A stretch of DNA of 64,000 nt, taken from contig JBGVMW010000299.1 in the NCBI GenBank assembly GCA_045125095.1, forward strand, positions 24,375-88,374, in the 5' to 3' direction. The notes under the pieces are model-generated. The model saw only the letters and a program-made list of their open reading frames with translations, was not told the DNA's origin and searched no databases. This DNA comes from JBGVMW01 sp045125095. GTDB taxonomy: Bacteria > Bacillota > Clostridia > Lachnospirales > Lachnospiraceae. Numbering within the stretch: position 1 is the stretch's first letter; each line of letters opens with the position of its first letter. This document shows, one piece after another, positions 34,399 to 42,574 of the stretch. Made by a program: the position numbers and the translations under genes.

Positions 34399-35658
34399 TC
34401 ATGTTTCATTACTGCGAAGTTTGAATTGTGAAACTAATTCTTTTAATGTTGCTGCCTGAGAAGATAATTCTTCGCAGGTTGTAGATGTTTGCATTGCAGA
34501 TACAGAATTGTTCTGTACAACGGAGCTGATTGATTCAAATCCTTGTTCAATTGATTTTACAGAGACGGATTGTTTATCTGATGCAATACGAATATTTGCA
34601 ACTGCCATAACAATATTATCCATTTCCTGAATTACCCGGTTCATGGCTTCTGCTGTTTGTTCTGTAATTTCATTACCCTTCTGGATCTCAAGAATGGATT
34701 TGTCAATTAATTCCTTTGTAGTAACGGCTGATGCTGCACTGTTTTCGGCTAATGTTCGAATCTGGTCAGCTACAACAGCAAATCCTTTTCCGGCTTCACC
34801 AGCACGTGCAGCTTCAATAGCAGCATTTAAAGATAATAAATTGGTTTCGGAAGCAATTTCTTCAATGTCTACGATAATTTTACCAATTTCGTTAGAAGTT
34901 TCTTTAATCAGTTCCATTGCTTCTGTAAGTTCATGCATCATAGCGGTGCTGATCTTGGTCTGTTCTCCGATTAGATTAGCGTCATCGTGAGCTTTATCAG
35001 TTGTGCGAGTGTTTTCGATTACTTGTTCTGTTACTTCAGTTACTGTTTCAAGGAGCTTCTGAATAGAAGCAGCCTGTTCGTTGGCATTTTGCGCCAAATC
35101 CTGAGAACTTTTTGCCAGTTCAGTAGAACCATCGGATACCTGTCCGGCAACGTCATCGATATGGTGCATCGTGTCACTGATTACAAGCACCATATCCTGT
35201 AATTCTGAATAAATTACTTCATATTCTCCAACAAAGGCTTCCTTGTGTTCCACTTCAACATCAAAATTGCCTTTGGCAAATTCGCTGATAATATGTGTTA
35301 AATCCGTGATAATCATTCTGAGTTTGCTGACTGTCTGTCCAAAATCATTTGCCAGAACAGTTAATTCGTTATTACCGTCAGTTGAGATGTCCACATCCAA
35401 ATCGCCGTTTGCCATGGACTTGACAGCTGTTTCAATTTTTGTAATAGGCTCCATAAGTCGGCTGAGTACTGTCCTATAAGCCTGCACAATAAAGTACACG
35501 TTAAATACTAAAAATAGTAATTGTATAATGATATGTATGACTTTATTGCCAACATCCAATATACCTAACATACTTATCAATTGTGCGACAATAATAACGA
35601 TTGCCTGCAATCGAAATAAAAAGGATAACCCGTCTTTAATACCGTTGTCTTTACGCAT
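34399..35658 (-). CDS. Methyl-accepting chemotaxis protein without extracellular sensor
   Basis: 419 residues. Two hydrophobic helices at about 12-34 and 40-62 are separated by only a few residues, so there is no periplasmic or extracellular ligand domain. HAMP-like segments follow (to about 165), then the signalling domain with the conserved hairpin tip ASETNLLSLNAAIEAARAGE and GKGFAVVADQIRTLAE. It signals to CheA/CheW and probably senses membrane state or a cytoplasmic or partner protein. No che genes are next to it. Confidence 0.93.
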   Translation of the reverse strand: MRKDNGIKDGLSFLFRLQAIVIIVAQLISMLGILDVGNKVIHIIIQLLFLVFNVYFIVQAYRTVLSRLMEPITKIETAVKSMANGDLDVDISTDGNNELTVLANDFGQTVSKLRMIITDLTHIISEFAKGNFDVEVEHKEAFVGEYEVIYSELQDMVLVISDTMHHIDDVAGQVSDGSTELAKSSQDLAQNANEQAASIQKLLETVTEVTEQVIENTRTTDKAHDDANLIGEQTKISTAMMHELTEAMELIKETSNEIGKIIVDIEEIASETNLLSLNAAIEAARAGEAGKGFAVVADQIRTLAENSAASAVTTKELIDKSILEIQKGNEITEQTAEAMNRVIQEMDNIVMAVANIRIASDKQSVSVKSIEQGFESISSVVQNNSVSAMQTSTTCEELSSQAATLKELVSQFKLRSNET

Positions 35659-35743
35659 ATAATCCCCTCCTGTGTAAAAAATGGTACAATGTATTAAAAA
35701 TAGTACAATCTACAGTAATAATATACTATTTTGGCAATAAATG

Positions 35744-36637
35744 TCAATGTATTTTAGGCATTTTTAACCAATTTAGGAGATGTTCTCTAAAAAGTTCCGT
35801 CTCATTGTTGGTGTGGATATTTTTACGTTGTACCAGATACATAGATTTTACAAAGGTACTTTCTGAGAAAGGTCGTACAACAATACCATTTGTATTATCC
35901 TGTTTCGCAAGATAATCCAACGTCATACCAAGTGCGTGATTTTGTTTTGCCATTTGGTGTATGACATGGTAATCCGTGACTTCAAGAACCACATCCGGTT
36001 CCACACCATTTGAAAGAAAATAGTTTGTATGAAGATTGCTAATAGGAATGTTTTTTCCTTTGATGACTATCGGCTGGTTTTGTAAGTCTTCAAGAGAGAT
36101 CGTTTCTTTTGAAGCCAGAGGATGTTGTTCATTCATGACCAGGACATAGCGATGGGTAAAAAGATAATCTAAGTGATACGTATTCGCGTCTAACGGTCCG
36201 GGGGCCAATGCCAGATCCGCTTCATTTTCGTCTAATTGTTTCAGTAGTATGAGGTCGGGAAGTTCTACGAGATTCAGTGAAATATCAGGATATAGATTCT
36301 GAAATTCATAAAAAAAGTTGGCAGGAAAATACTGAAACACATCATAAGAACCTAAAATATGCAGTGTTTTTTTTGGCGTATGTGTGATAAATTCTTTATT
36401 TAAAATCAATTCATATTCAGAAAGAATAACTTTTGCATGAGAAGTAAGGTTGATGGCTTCCTTGGTAGGCAACATTTGATTTTTACTTCGGGTAAACAGT
36501 TTAACGCCAAGTTCATTTTCTAAGGCAAGAATGGTCTTGCTTAATCCTTGAGGAGAAATAAAGAGTGACTGGGCGGCTGTGCTGATGCTTCGTTGTTTAT
36601 ATACTTCCAGAAAATAAGATAATTGTCGTTGGTTCAT
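35744..36637 (-). CDS. LysR family transcriptional regulator
   Basis: 297 residues: N-terminal winged helix (MNQRQLSYFLEVYKQRSIST, then AAQSLFISPQGLSKTI) and a periplasmic-binding-protein-like effector domain. It is divergently arranged from the RidA-led operon with 195 bases between them, the usual LysR layout, so it probably activates that operon in response to its substrate. The effector is unknown; an amino acid or imine-related compound is inferred from the operon. Confidence 0.92.
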   Translation of the reverse strand: MNQRQLSYFLEVYKQRSISTAAQSLFISPQGLSKTILALENELGVKLFTRSKNQMLPTKEAINLTSHAKVILSEYELILNKEFITHTPKKTLHILGSYDVFQYFPANFFYEFQNLYPDISLNLVELPDLILLKQLDENEADLALAPGPLDANTYHLDYLFTHRYVLVMNEQHPLASKETISLEDLQNQPIVIKGKNIPISNLHTNYFLSNGVEPDVVLEVTDYHVIHQMAKQNHALGMTLDYLAKQDNTNGIVVRPFSESTFVKSMYLVQRKNIHTNNETELFREHLLNWLKMPKIH

Positions 36638-36756
36638 GGGGAAATCTCCTTTGCAAAATGTAATACTTTTTTATAATCATAAACCAAATGGTTGATGGTG
36701 ACAACTTATTTTCTGCTGTTAAGTCGAAAAAAAGTGTGTTATAACGTGAATATGAC

Positions 36757-36788
36757 AAAGGCGTCCATAGATGATATGGGCGCCTTTT
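36757..36788 (+). terminator. Terminator-like hairpin in the leader of the RidA operon
   Basis: AAAGGCGTCCAT / ATGGGCGCCTTTT with a seven-base loop, followed by CTGTATTTTC. It lies 45 bases before the first gene and after the region where the promoter should be, so it may attenuate the operon or end a small upstream RNA. Confidence 0.6.
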
Positions 36789-36832
36789 CTGTATTTTCTA
36801 AAGTAGTAAGGTAGTCAAAGGAGGAATGTGAT

Positions 36833-37222
36833 ATGGAGAAGAAGAAATATTCATCAGGATCGCCCTTAGAAGAAAGGGTAGGTTACTCCAGAATGATAAA
36901 AATAGGCAATCTGGTAATGATTGGTGGAACGACTTCTGTGCAGTCTGATGGTACAGTCTATGGGGAAGGTGATCCATATGCACAGGCGAAATATATATTT
37001 GAAAAGCAAGTGAAGCTGTTAGGGGAGGCTGGTGCAGCAGCGAAGGATGTAGTTAAGATTATGGCGTATGTGACGCAAATGAAGGATTGCCCGGAAATCA
37101 GTCGGGCATATTCGGAAATCTTCCATGATATTAAGCCGCTGTTTACAGCGGTGGGAACTTCTGAATTAAACCGGTCAACACAGCTTTGTGAAATAGAAAT
37201 GACAGCAATTATTACAGAATAA
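36833..37222 (+). CDS. RidA/YjgF family protein
   Basis: 129 residues with the RidA fold signature: SRMIKIGNLVMIGGTTSVQSDG near the start, VVKIMAYVTQMKD, and the C-terminal LFTAVGTSELNRSTQLCEIEMTA containing the position where classical RidA has its active-site Arg (VGVSELPR-type). RidA hydrolyses reactive imines and enamines released by amino acid enzymes. It heads an operon of amino-acid-type oxidoreductases, where an imine product is expected. AGGAGG precedes the start. The subfamily, and so true deaminase activity, is not certain. Confidence 0.9.
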   Translation: MEKKKYSSGSPLEERVGYSRMIKIGNLVMIGGTTSVQSDGTVYGEGDPYAQAKYIFEKQVKLLGEAGAAAKDVVKIMAYVTQMKDCPEISRAYSEIFHDIKPLFTAVGTSELNRSTQLCEIEMTAIITE

Positions 37223-37287
37223 ACCATATGGTTGCGATGGTGCTGTGTCGCAGGGAAAAAATTGGCAGCACAGAAATGAGGAAATAT

Positions 37288-37611
37288 ATGAAGCGTATAG
37301 AAGAACATCCAATATTAGGTTCCACAGAAAAAGGAAGACAGGTTACATTTACCTTTGATGGGAAGGAATTACAAGGGTATGAAGGAGAGCCGATAGCAGT
37401 AGCGTTAAAAGCAGCTGGTGAGATGGTTCACCGCTATACCAAGAAAGAACATAAGCCGAGAGGTATTTTTTGTGCCATCGGAAGATGTACAGATTGTGTA
37501 ATGGTAGTTGATGGTAAGCCAAACATAAGAACCTGTGTTACACCACTAGAAGAGGGTATGGAGGTGAAAACACAATATGGTGTGTCGGATAAGAAGGAGG
37601 AGATGGTATGA
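37288..37611 (+). CDS. (2Fe-2S)-binding subunit, HcnA/hydroxyproline dehydrogenase gamma-like
   Basis: 107 residues. The plant-type ferredoxin-like cysteine pattern FCAIGRCTDC (C-x4-C-x2-C) plus a fourth Cys in IRTCVTP matches the small subunit of HcnABC and of D-proline/hydroxyproline dehydrogenases. The start at 37288 is chosen because GAGG stands nine bases before it; longer in-frame starts exist at 37276 and 37228. Its stop overlaps the start of the flavoprotein gene by four bases, so the two are made together, as expected for subunits of one complex. Confidence 0.88.
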   Translation: MKRIEEHPILGSTEKGRQVTFTFDGKELQGYEGEPIAVALKAAGEMVHRYTKKEHKPRGIFCAIGRCTDCVMVVDGKPNIRTCVTPLEEGMEVKTQYGVSDKKEEMV

Positions 37612-39185
37612 AAAGATATGAATTAATTATCGTAGGTGCAGGTCCGTCAGGATTGTCCGCTGCCATTGAAGGGGCAAAGAAAGGAATGTCCGTTATCGTT
37701 TTTGATGAGAACGCAAAGCCGGGGGGACAGTTGTTCAAGCAGATACATAAATTTTTTGGTTCTAAAGAGCATAAGGCTAAAGAGAGAGGCTACAGAATCG
37801 GAGAAGAATTGTTAAAGGAAGCCTCTGCTGTTGGTGTAGAAGTAGTGTTAAATGCGACTGTAATTGGTATGTATCAGGATAAAGAGATTACAGTAAGAAT
37901 TGGAGATGGTATTCGCCATTATAAGGGCGACAGTATTATTGTTGCAACAGGTGCAGCAGAAAATATGGTTACCTTTGATGGCTGGGATCTTCCTGGCGTA
38001 ATCGGAGCCGGAGCAGCACAGACAATGATGAATCTTCATAGCATCCAGCCCGGCAAAAAAGTATTGATGTTAGGAAGTGGTAATGTTGGCTTGGTTGTCA
38101 GTTTTCAGCTTTTGCAGGCCGGCTGTGAGGTGGTAGGGATTGTGGATGCCGCACCAAAGATTGGTGGTTATGGTGTGCATGCCGCAAAAGTAGCAAGAAC
38201 CGGTGTTCCGTTTTATCTGTCTCACACAATAACGAAAGCAGAAGGAACAGACCGCGTAACGGGTGTAGTTATCAGTGAGGTAGATAAGAATTTTCACCCG
38301 ATTCAGGGGACGGAGAAGCAGTTTGAAGTAGATACTATTTGTCTGGCTGTGGGACTTTCACCGATGTCTCAGCTTCTCAAAATGGCAGGCTGTGAAATGG
38401 AGGATAATCCGAAAAAAGGTGGTCAGGTTCCGGTTGTTAACGAATATGGTGAAACTTCCCTTGCCGGTGTGTTTGCAGCCGGTGACGTATCTGGTATCGA
38501 GGAAGCAAGCTCGGCTATGATTGAAGGCAGAATGGCAGGCGTTTGTGCAGCTCATTATTTAGGATATTGTGACGAGATAGAATTACACGAAACATTACAT
38601 AAGCTTGAGCAGGACTTGGACAGCTTGCGACAGGGTATGTTTGCACCAAAAAACAGAGGAAAAGAGATTGTAAAAACGGAGGAAGGATATCCAATATCGA
38701 CAAATCTGTTGCGAAATGGTTACATAGCAGATGATGAAGTTGAGCAGTATCCGGGTGTTACACATAGAAAAGGCATTCATCCGGTAATGGAGTGTTCACA
38801 GAATATTCCATGTAATCCTTGTCAGGATGCCTGTCCAAAGAATTGTATTAAGATTGGCAAGGATATTACATCCTTACCAGTAGTAGATGAGACAGCAGAA
38901 TGTATTGGTTGTGGAATGTGTGTGGCAGCATGTTCCGGACAGGCCATTTTCTTAGTCAATGAGGAATATGAAGATGGTTTTGCATCCATTACCATTCCTT
39001 ATGAGTTTTTGCCACTTCCGGTTGTGGGTGACAATGGGGTTGCGTTAAGTCGAAGTGGAGAGGAGTTATGCGAAGCAGAAGTGATTGAGGTACGAACCGC
39101 ACCGGCATTTGACCATACGAATCTTTTGACGATGAAGGTTCCGGCAGATATGGCAATGAAAGCAAGATTTTGGTGTTGTAGATAG
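37608..39185 (+). CDS. FAD-dependent oxidoreductase with C-terminal ferredoxin domain (HcnB-like)
   Basis: 525 residues. The N-terminal FAD fold has GAGPSGLSAAIEGAKKG, a second nucleotide-binding site at MLGSGNVGLV and the VFAAGDVSG motif, as in HcnB/sarcosine oxidase alpha-type proteins. Unlike those, residues about 395-455 carry a dicluster ferredoxin-like part: CNPCQDACPKNC and CIGCGMCVAAC. It can therefore pass electrons from the flavin to 4Fe-4S clusters, sensible in an anaerobe lacking a respiratory acceptor. Probably the electron-transfer subunit of the complex with the 2Fe-2S, BFD and DAO-family proteins around it. Confidence 0.9.
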   Translation: MKRYELIIVGAGPSGLSAAIEGAKKGMSVIVFDENAKPGGQLFKQIHKFFGSKEHKAKERGYRIGEELLKEASAVGVEVVLNATVIGMYQDKEITVRIGDGIRHYKGDSIIVATGAAENMVTFDGWDLPGVIGAGAAQTMMNLHSIQPGKKVLMLGSGNVGLVVSFQLLQAGCEVVGIVDAAPKIGGYGVHAAKVARTGVPFYLSHTITKAEGTDRVTGVVISEVDKNFHPIQGTEKQFEVDTICLAVGLSPMSQLLKMAGCEMEDNPKKGGQVPVVNEYGETSLAGVFAAGDVSGIEEASSAMIEGRMAGVCAAHYLGYCDEIELHETLHKLEQDLDSLRQGMFAPKNRGKEIVKTEEGYPISTNLLRNGYIADDEVEQYPGVTHRKGIHPVMECSQNIPCNPCQDACPKNCIKIGKDITSLPVVDETAECIGCGMCVAACSGQAIFLVNEEYEDGFASITIPYEFLPLPVVGDNGVALSRSGEELCEAEVIEVRTAPAFDHTNLLTMKVPADMAMKARFWCCR

Positions 39186-39210
39186 GTGAAAGGAAAGGAC
39201 AGGTGTACAT

Positions 39211-39540
39211 ATGGGTAAGGTAAATGACAGATCCAGAGACATCGGAGCATTTGTTCCGGAACCGGATGATAATCGATTGATATGTCGCTGTGAAGAGATA
39301 ACAAAGGGAGAAATCAGAAAAGCAGTTCATGATGGTATGTTTACCATTACAGAGATCAGAAGATATCTGCGTTGCGGAATGGGACTTTGTCAGGGACAAA
39401 CATGTTCGAAGCTGGTAAAAGGGATTGTGGCAAAGGAATTGGGTGTTTCGTATGACGCACTTGAGCCGGCTGTGGCAAGAGTGCCAATGCGTCCGATTGA
39501 AATGCATGTGCTAGGAAATGAGGAAGGAGCGTGTCAGTAA
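39211..39540 (+). CDS. BFD-like (2Fe-2S)-binding protein
   Basis: 109 residues. The C-x-C pair in LICRCEEI and C-x4-C in GMGLCQGQTC form the 2Fe-2S site of bacterioferritin-associated-ferredoxin-like domains. In related multi-subunit dehydrogenases this domain is fused to the C-terminus of the alpha flavoprotein; here it is a separate gene while the flavoprotein carries 4Fe-4S clusters instead. It overlaps the next gene by one base (TAATG). Confidence 0.88.
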   Translation: MGKVNDRSRDIGAFVPEPDDNRLICRCEEITKGEIRKAVHDGMFTITEIRRYLRCGMGLCQGQTCSKLVKGIVAKELGVSYDALEPAVARVPMRPIEMHVLGNEEGACQ

Positions 39541-40667
39541 TGGGAAATACAGCAGAGGTTGTAATTATCGGTGGTGGAATTATAGGATGCGCTACCGCGT
39601 ATTATTTAGCAAAAAAAGGCTGTTCTGTCATCGTGTTAGAGGGAAGTGATTATATTGGAAATGGAGGTTCTAGTAGAAATGGTGGTGGTGTTCGTCAGTC
39701 AGGACGTGATCCGAGAGAGCTTCCTATGGTTATGTGGGGGATTCAGAATATCTGGCCGACACTTTCAGAGGAATTAGACGTAGATGTGGAATACACACAG
39801 AAGGGGAATCTGAGATTAGGAAAAACAGATGCTCATTTAAAGATTTTACAGGGATTGACAGATAAGGCAAAGGCTTGTGGATTGGATGTGCGAATGATTG
39901 ATGGTAATGAAGTAAGACAAATCAATCCCTATCTTTCAGAGGAGGTAATAGGTGCAAGCTGGTGTCCTACAGATGGACATGCGAATCCATTGACAGCAAC
40001 CCTTGGTTACTACAAGAAAGCCAGAGAATTAGGAGCACGTTTTATAACGGGAGAGCCGGTAGAAAAGATTTTGAAGAACAAGGGGAAAGCAAGAAAGGTA
40101 GTTACCCAGAATAATGTATATGAAGGCGAAAAAATATTAGTAGCAGCAGGCTATGAAAGCCGTATGATTACAGAAAGCGTTGGGATTGATATACCAATGC
40201 AGCCGTTGAAAATGGAATGTCTTGTTACAGAAGCACAGCCATATATGTTTGAGCAGATGTTGGGAACGGCAGAAGCGGACTTTTACGGACACCAGTCGAA
40301 GCATGGTTCTTTTGTATTTGGTGGTTCTACTGGCTTGGAAGCTTACAATAAGGATAATGGAAAATTGATATCCACAAGTTTGGGTGCTTCCTGTACCTGC
40401 CGTGGCATTATGAAATATTTCCCGGCATTATCCGATGCAAAGATTGTCAGGGCATGGACGGGGTATATTGATGAGTGTGCAGATAAGATACCGGTAATCA
40501 GTCCGGTGGAGGAAGTGCCGGGCTTATATCTGGCTTGTGGCTTTACTGGTCATGGATTTGGTATTGCTCCGGGTGCTGCTTATAATATTGCAGAAATGAT
40601 GACAGAGGGCACCACTACAGTTGATATGAAAGAATTCCGTTACGACAGATTCAAGGCAAAAATTTAG
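39540..40667 (+). CDS. DAO-family FAD-dependent amine/amino acid dehydrogenase (HcnC-like)
   Basis: 375 residues. FAD-binding IIGGGIIGCATAYYLAKKG at the N-terminus, GGSSRNGGGVRQSGRD after it and the C-terminal GLYLACGFTGHGFGIAPG loop are typical of the glycine oxidase/sarcosine oxidase beta/HcnC group. It oxidises a secondary or D-amino acid to an imine. The ATG at 39540 is preferred over GTG at 39531 because AGGAAGGAG then has normal spacing. With the three Fe-S/FAD subunits before it, it should be the substrate-oxidising subunit. Candidates are D-proline, hydroxyproline, sarcosine or an N-alkyl amino acid; the sequence does not decide. Confidence 0.9.
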   Translation: MGNTAEVVIIGGGIIGCATAYYLAKKGCSVIVLEGSDYIGNGGSSRNGGGVRQSGRDPRELPMVMWGIQNIWPTLSEELDVDVEYTQKGNLRLGKTDAHLKILQGLTDKAKACGLDVRMIDGNEVRQINPYLSEEVIGASWCPTDGHANPLTATLGYYKKARELGARFITGEPVEKILKNKGKARKVVTQNNVYEGEKILVAAGYESRMITESVGIDIPMQPLKMECLVTEAQPYMFEQMLGTAEADFYGHQSKHGSFVFGGSTGLEAYNKDNGKLISTSLGASCTCRGIMKYFPALSDAKIVRAWTGYIDECADKIPVISPVEEVPGLYLACGFTGHGFGIAPGAAYNIAEMMTEGTTTVDMKEFRYDRFKAKI

Positions 40668-40736
40668 TTGTTCTGGGAACGCTATACAAGTACATTGTAA
40701 ATAGAGTATACATAGCTGAGATAGGAGGATATGCGT

Positions 40737-41111
40737 ATGGAAAAGACAGCAGAATTATCAAGAGTGGAAATCATTACGAGTATGGCAAAGGTGGAAGTGC
40801 TAAGACAGGAATTAGGAAAATTTGGAATCTCCGGTATGACTGTATTTGAAGCGAAAGGCTGTGGTGTGCAGCTAGGTACACAGGAATATGAAGTGGAAAA
40901 GGCTTCTGAGCCAAAACTGTTAGATAAGCAAGTAGTTATGGTAGTGCTACCGACCAATGAGGTAGAAAAATTCCTAGACTTTGTGGAGAAGGAATTGTAT
41001 ACCGGTCATATTGGTGATGGAAAAATATTTATCTCGCCTGTCAGCAATGTAGTTCGTGTGCGAACGGGTGAAGAAGGAAAAGATGCGCTAAAGGAGGGAA
41101 AAGCATATTAA
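40737..41111 (+). CDS. Divergent PII-like nitrogen regulatory protein
   Basis: 124 residues with the PII fold pattern: an N-terminal strand-helix (VEIITSMAKVEVLRQELGKFGISGMTV in pieces), a T-loop region from about 44 to 60, and the B-loop TGHIGDGKIFISPV that binds nucleotide phosphates in PII proteins. The T-loop lacks the usual YRG..Y uridylylation motif, so control by GlnD is unlikely. The start at 40737 has AGGAGG eight bases ahead; ATG at 40731 is too close. Lying between the oxidase and an APC permease, it may gate the permease according to ATP/ADP or 2-oxoglutarate, as GlnK gates AmtB. That is inference. Confidence 0.82.
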   Translation: MEKTAELSRVEIITSMAKVEVLRQELGKFGISGMTVFEAKGCGVQLGTQEYEVEKASEPKLLDKQVVMVVLPTNEVEKFLDFVEKELYTGHIGDGKIFISPVSNVVRVRTGEEGKDALKEGKAY

Positions 41112-41151
41112 TGTTACCTTACGTAAAGAAAAACAGAAAGGAGTGAGGTGT

Positions 41152-42546
41152 ATGGGAGAAAAGAAATTAGGTCTTGGTAGTGTTATTGCTACCGGTGTGG
41201 GTTTGATTGTGGCTACCAGCTGTCTCTTGTCATTGGGCATTGGTGCTTCGTCAATAGGTATTACATTTATCATTTCTATGGCAATTGCGTGTGCGTTGAA
41301 TATGTTGACGGCATTATCGGTCTCTGAATTGAATGCACTTATGCCGAATCTGACTGGTGGGCTTGCGCAGTATACACTAGCTTGTCTAGGTCCGTTTATT
41401 ACAGTGATTGTCATGGTTGGCGGTTATTTGGTTTGTAATACCATAATCGGTAGTGCGGAATGTGCCATGTTTGGTAATACAATAAATGATATATTTCCGC
41501 AGTTTGGTATATCTGGGAACATATATTGTGTGTGCCTGTTACTAATTTTAATTATTGCAAATCTAAATGGTGTTGATATGTTTGCAAAGATTCAGAATGT
41601 AGTTGCTTATTCCTTAATTGGTTCGTTGCTTATTATGGCGGTTATGGGAGCGTGTAAGATAGGAACTGGTACAGTGATTGAACAGCCAGCAGTACTTTCT
41701 TCAGACTTTACGGATATTACTTCTTTGTGTGGGTTGGCGTTTTTCCTTTTTATTGGATGTGAGTTTGTAATACCAATTTCCAATCAAGTAAAAAATGCCA
41801 GAAGAAATATACCTCTTGGTATGATTGTCAGTTTGTTGCTGATTATGTTAATGCAGGCATTAATGGTAATTGGGTTTAAGAACTATACATCATGGGAAGT
41901 TTTGGGTGAAAGTGCAACACCTCATGTATTATATGGAACCATGTTGCTTGGTAAGTTTGGAACTATCTGGATGGCAATTGTATCGATTTTGGCAGTAACC
42001 AGTAGTGTAAATACGTTGATATCCTCGTTGAGTTATATTTGTATAGGTATGGCAAAAATTAACTTATTACCATCTTTTTTCTTGAAGACTAATAAGAAAG
42101 GTGCTCCATATGTAGGTATTTTAGTAATTGGCGGTTCGATGATCGTCATTAACATTACAGGATTGTCTACAACAGACCAGTTGTCATTTCTGATTCTGAC
42201 AGGATGTGTATTTTGGATGATGGCATATATTGTATCACATATAAATGTTTTGGTGTTGAGAAAGAGATTGCCGAAGGCACCTCGTACCTTTAAGGTTCCA
42301 TTTGTCCCTGTTGTTCCAATTATCGGAATTATTGGAACGGTATGGATGATTTATAATATTGATTCAAACACGGATGTGCGATTACAGATTTATAAGGTGT
42401 GCCTCATTATCTTTGCATTTCTGGCATTGTATTCTGTAATCTGGATTAAAAAGGTGGTAAAGAAGCCTTTATTTAAAGCATATCCGGTAAAGGATGTTAT
42501 GGCAATGGAGCATGAGTTATATCAGAAATATCATAGTAACAAGTAG
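41152..42546 (+). CDS. APC family amino acid permease
   Basis: 464-residue transporter with about twelve membrane helices and APC superfamily features (GLGSVIATGVGLIVATS at helix 1, GLAFFLFIGCEF-type helix 6). The start at 41152 follows AAAGGAGTGAGG at good spacing; an upstream GTG at 41143 overlaps that site. It probably imports the amino acid that the oxidoreductases of this operon break down. It begins 40 bases after the PII-like gene and is followed 28 bases later by the OCD-family gene. Confidence 0.92.
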   Translation: MGEKKLGLGSVIATGVGLIVATSCLLSLGIGASSIGITFIISMAIACALNMLTALSVSELNALMPNLTGGLAQYTLACLGPFITVIVMVGGYLVCNTIIGSAECAMFGNTINDIFPQFGISGNIYCVCLLLILIIANLNGVDMFAKIQNVVAYSLIGSLLIMAVMGACKIGTGTVIEQPAVLSSDFTDITSLCGLAFFLFIGCEFVIPISNQVKNARRNIPLGMIVSLLLIMLMQALMVIGFKNYTSWEVLGESATPHVLYGTMLLGKFGTIWMAIVSILAVTSSVNTLISSLSYICIGMAKINLLPSFFLKTNKKGAPYVGILVIGGSMIVINITGLSTTDQLSFLILTGCVFWMMAYIVSHINVLVLRKRLPKAPRTFKVPFVPVVPIIGIIGTVWMIYNIDSNTDVRLQIYKVCLIIFAFLALYSVIWIKKVVKKPLFKAYPVKDVMAMEHELYQKYHSNK

Positions 42547-42574
42547 ATTCTAACGAAAAAAGGAGTGTGTGATT

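Noticed and set aside
34643..35479. Plus-strand frames opposite the chemoreceptor gene
   Set aside because: Antisense of the conserved MCP signalling domain, Ser/Ala/Ile-rich shadows.
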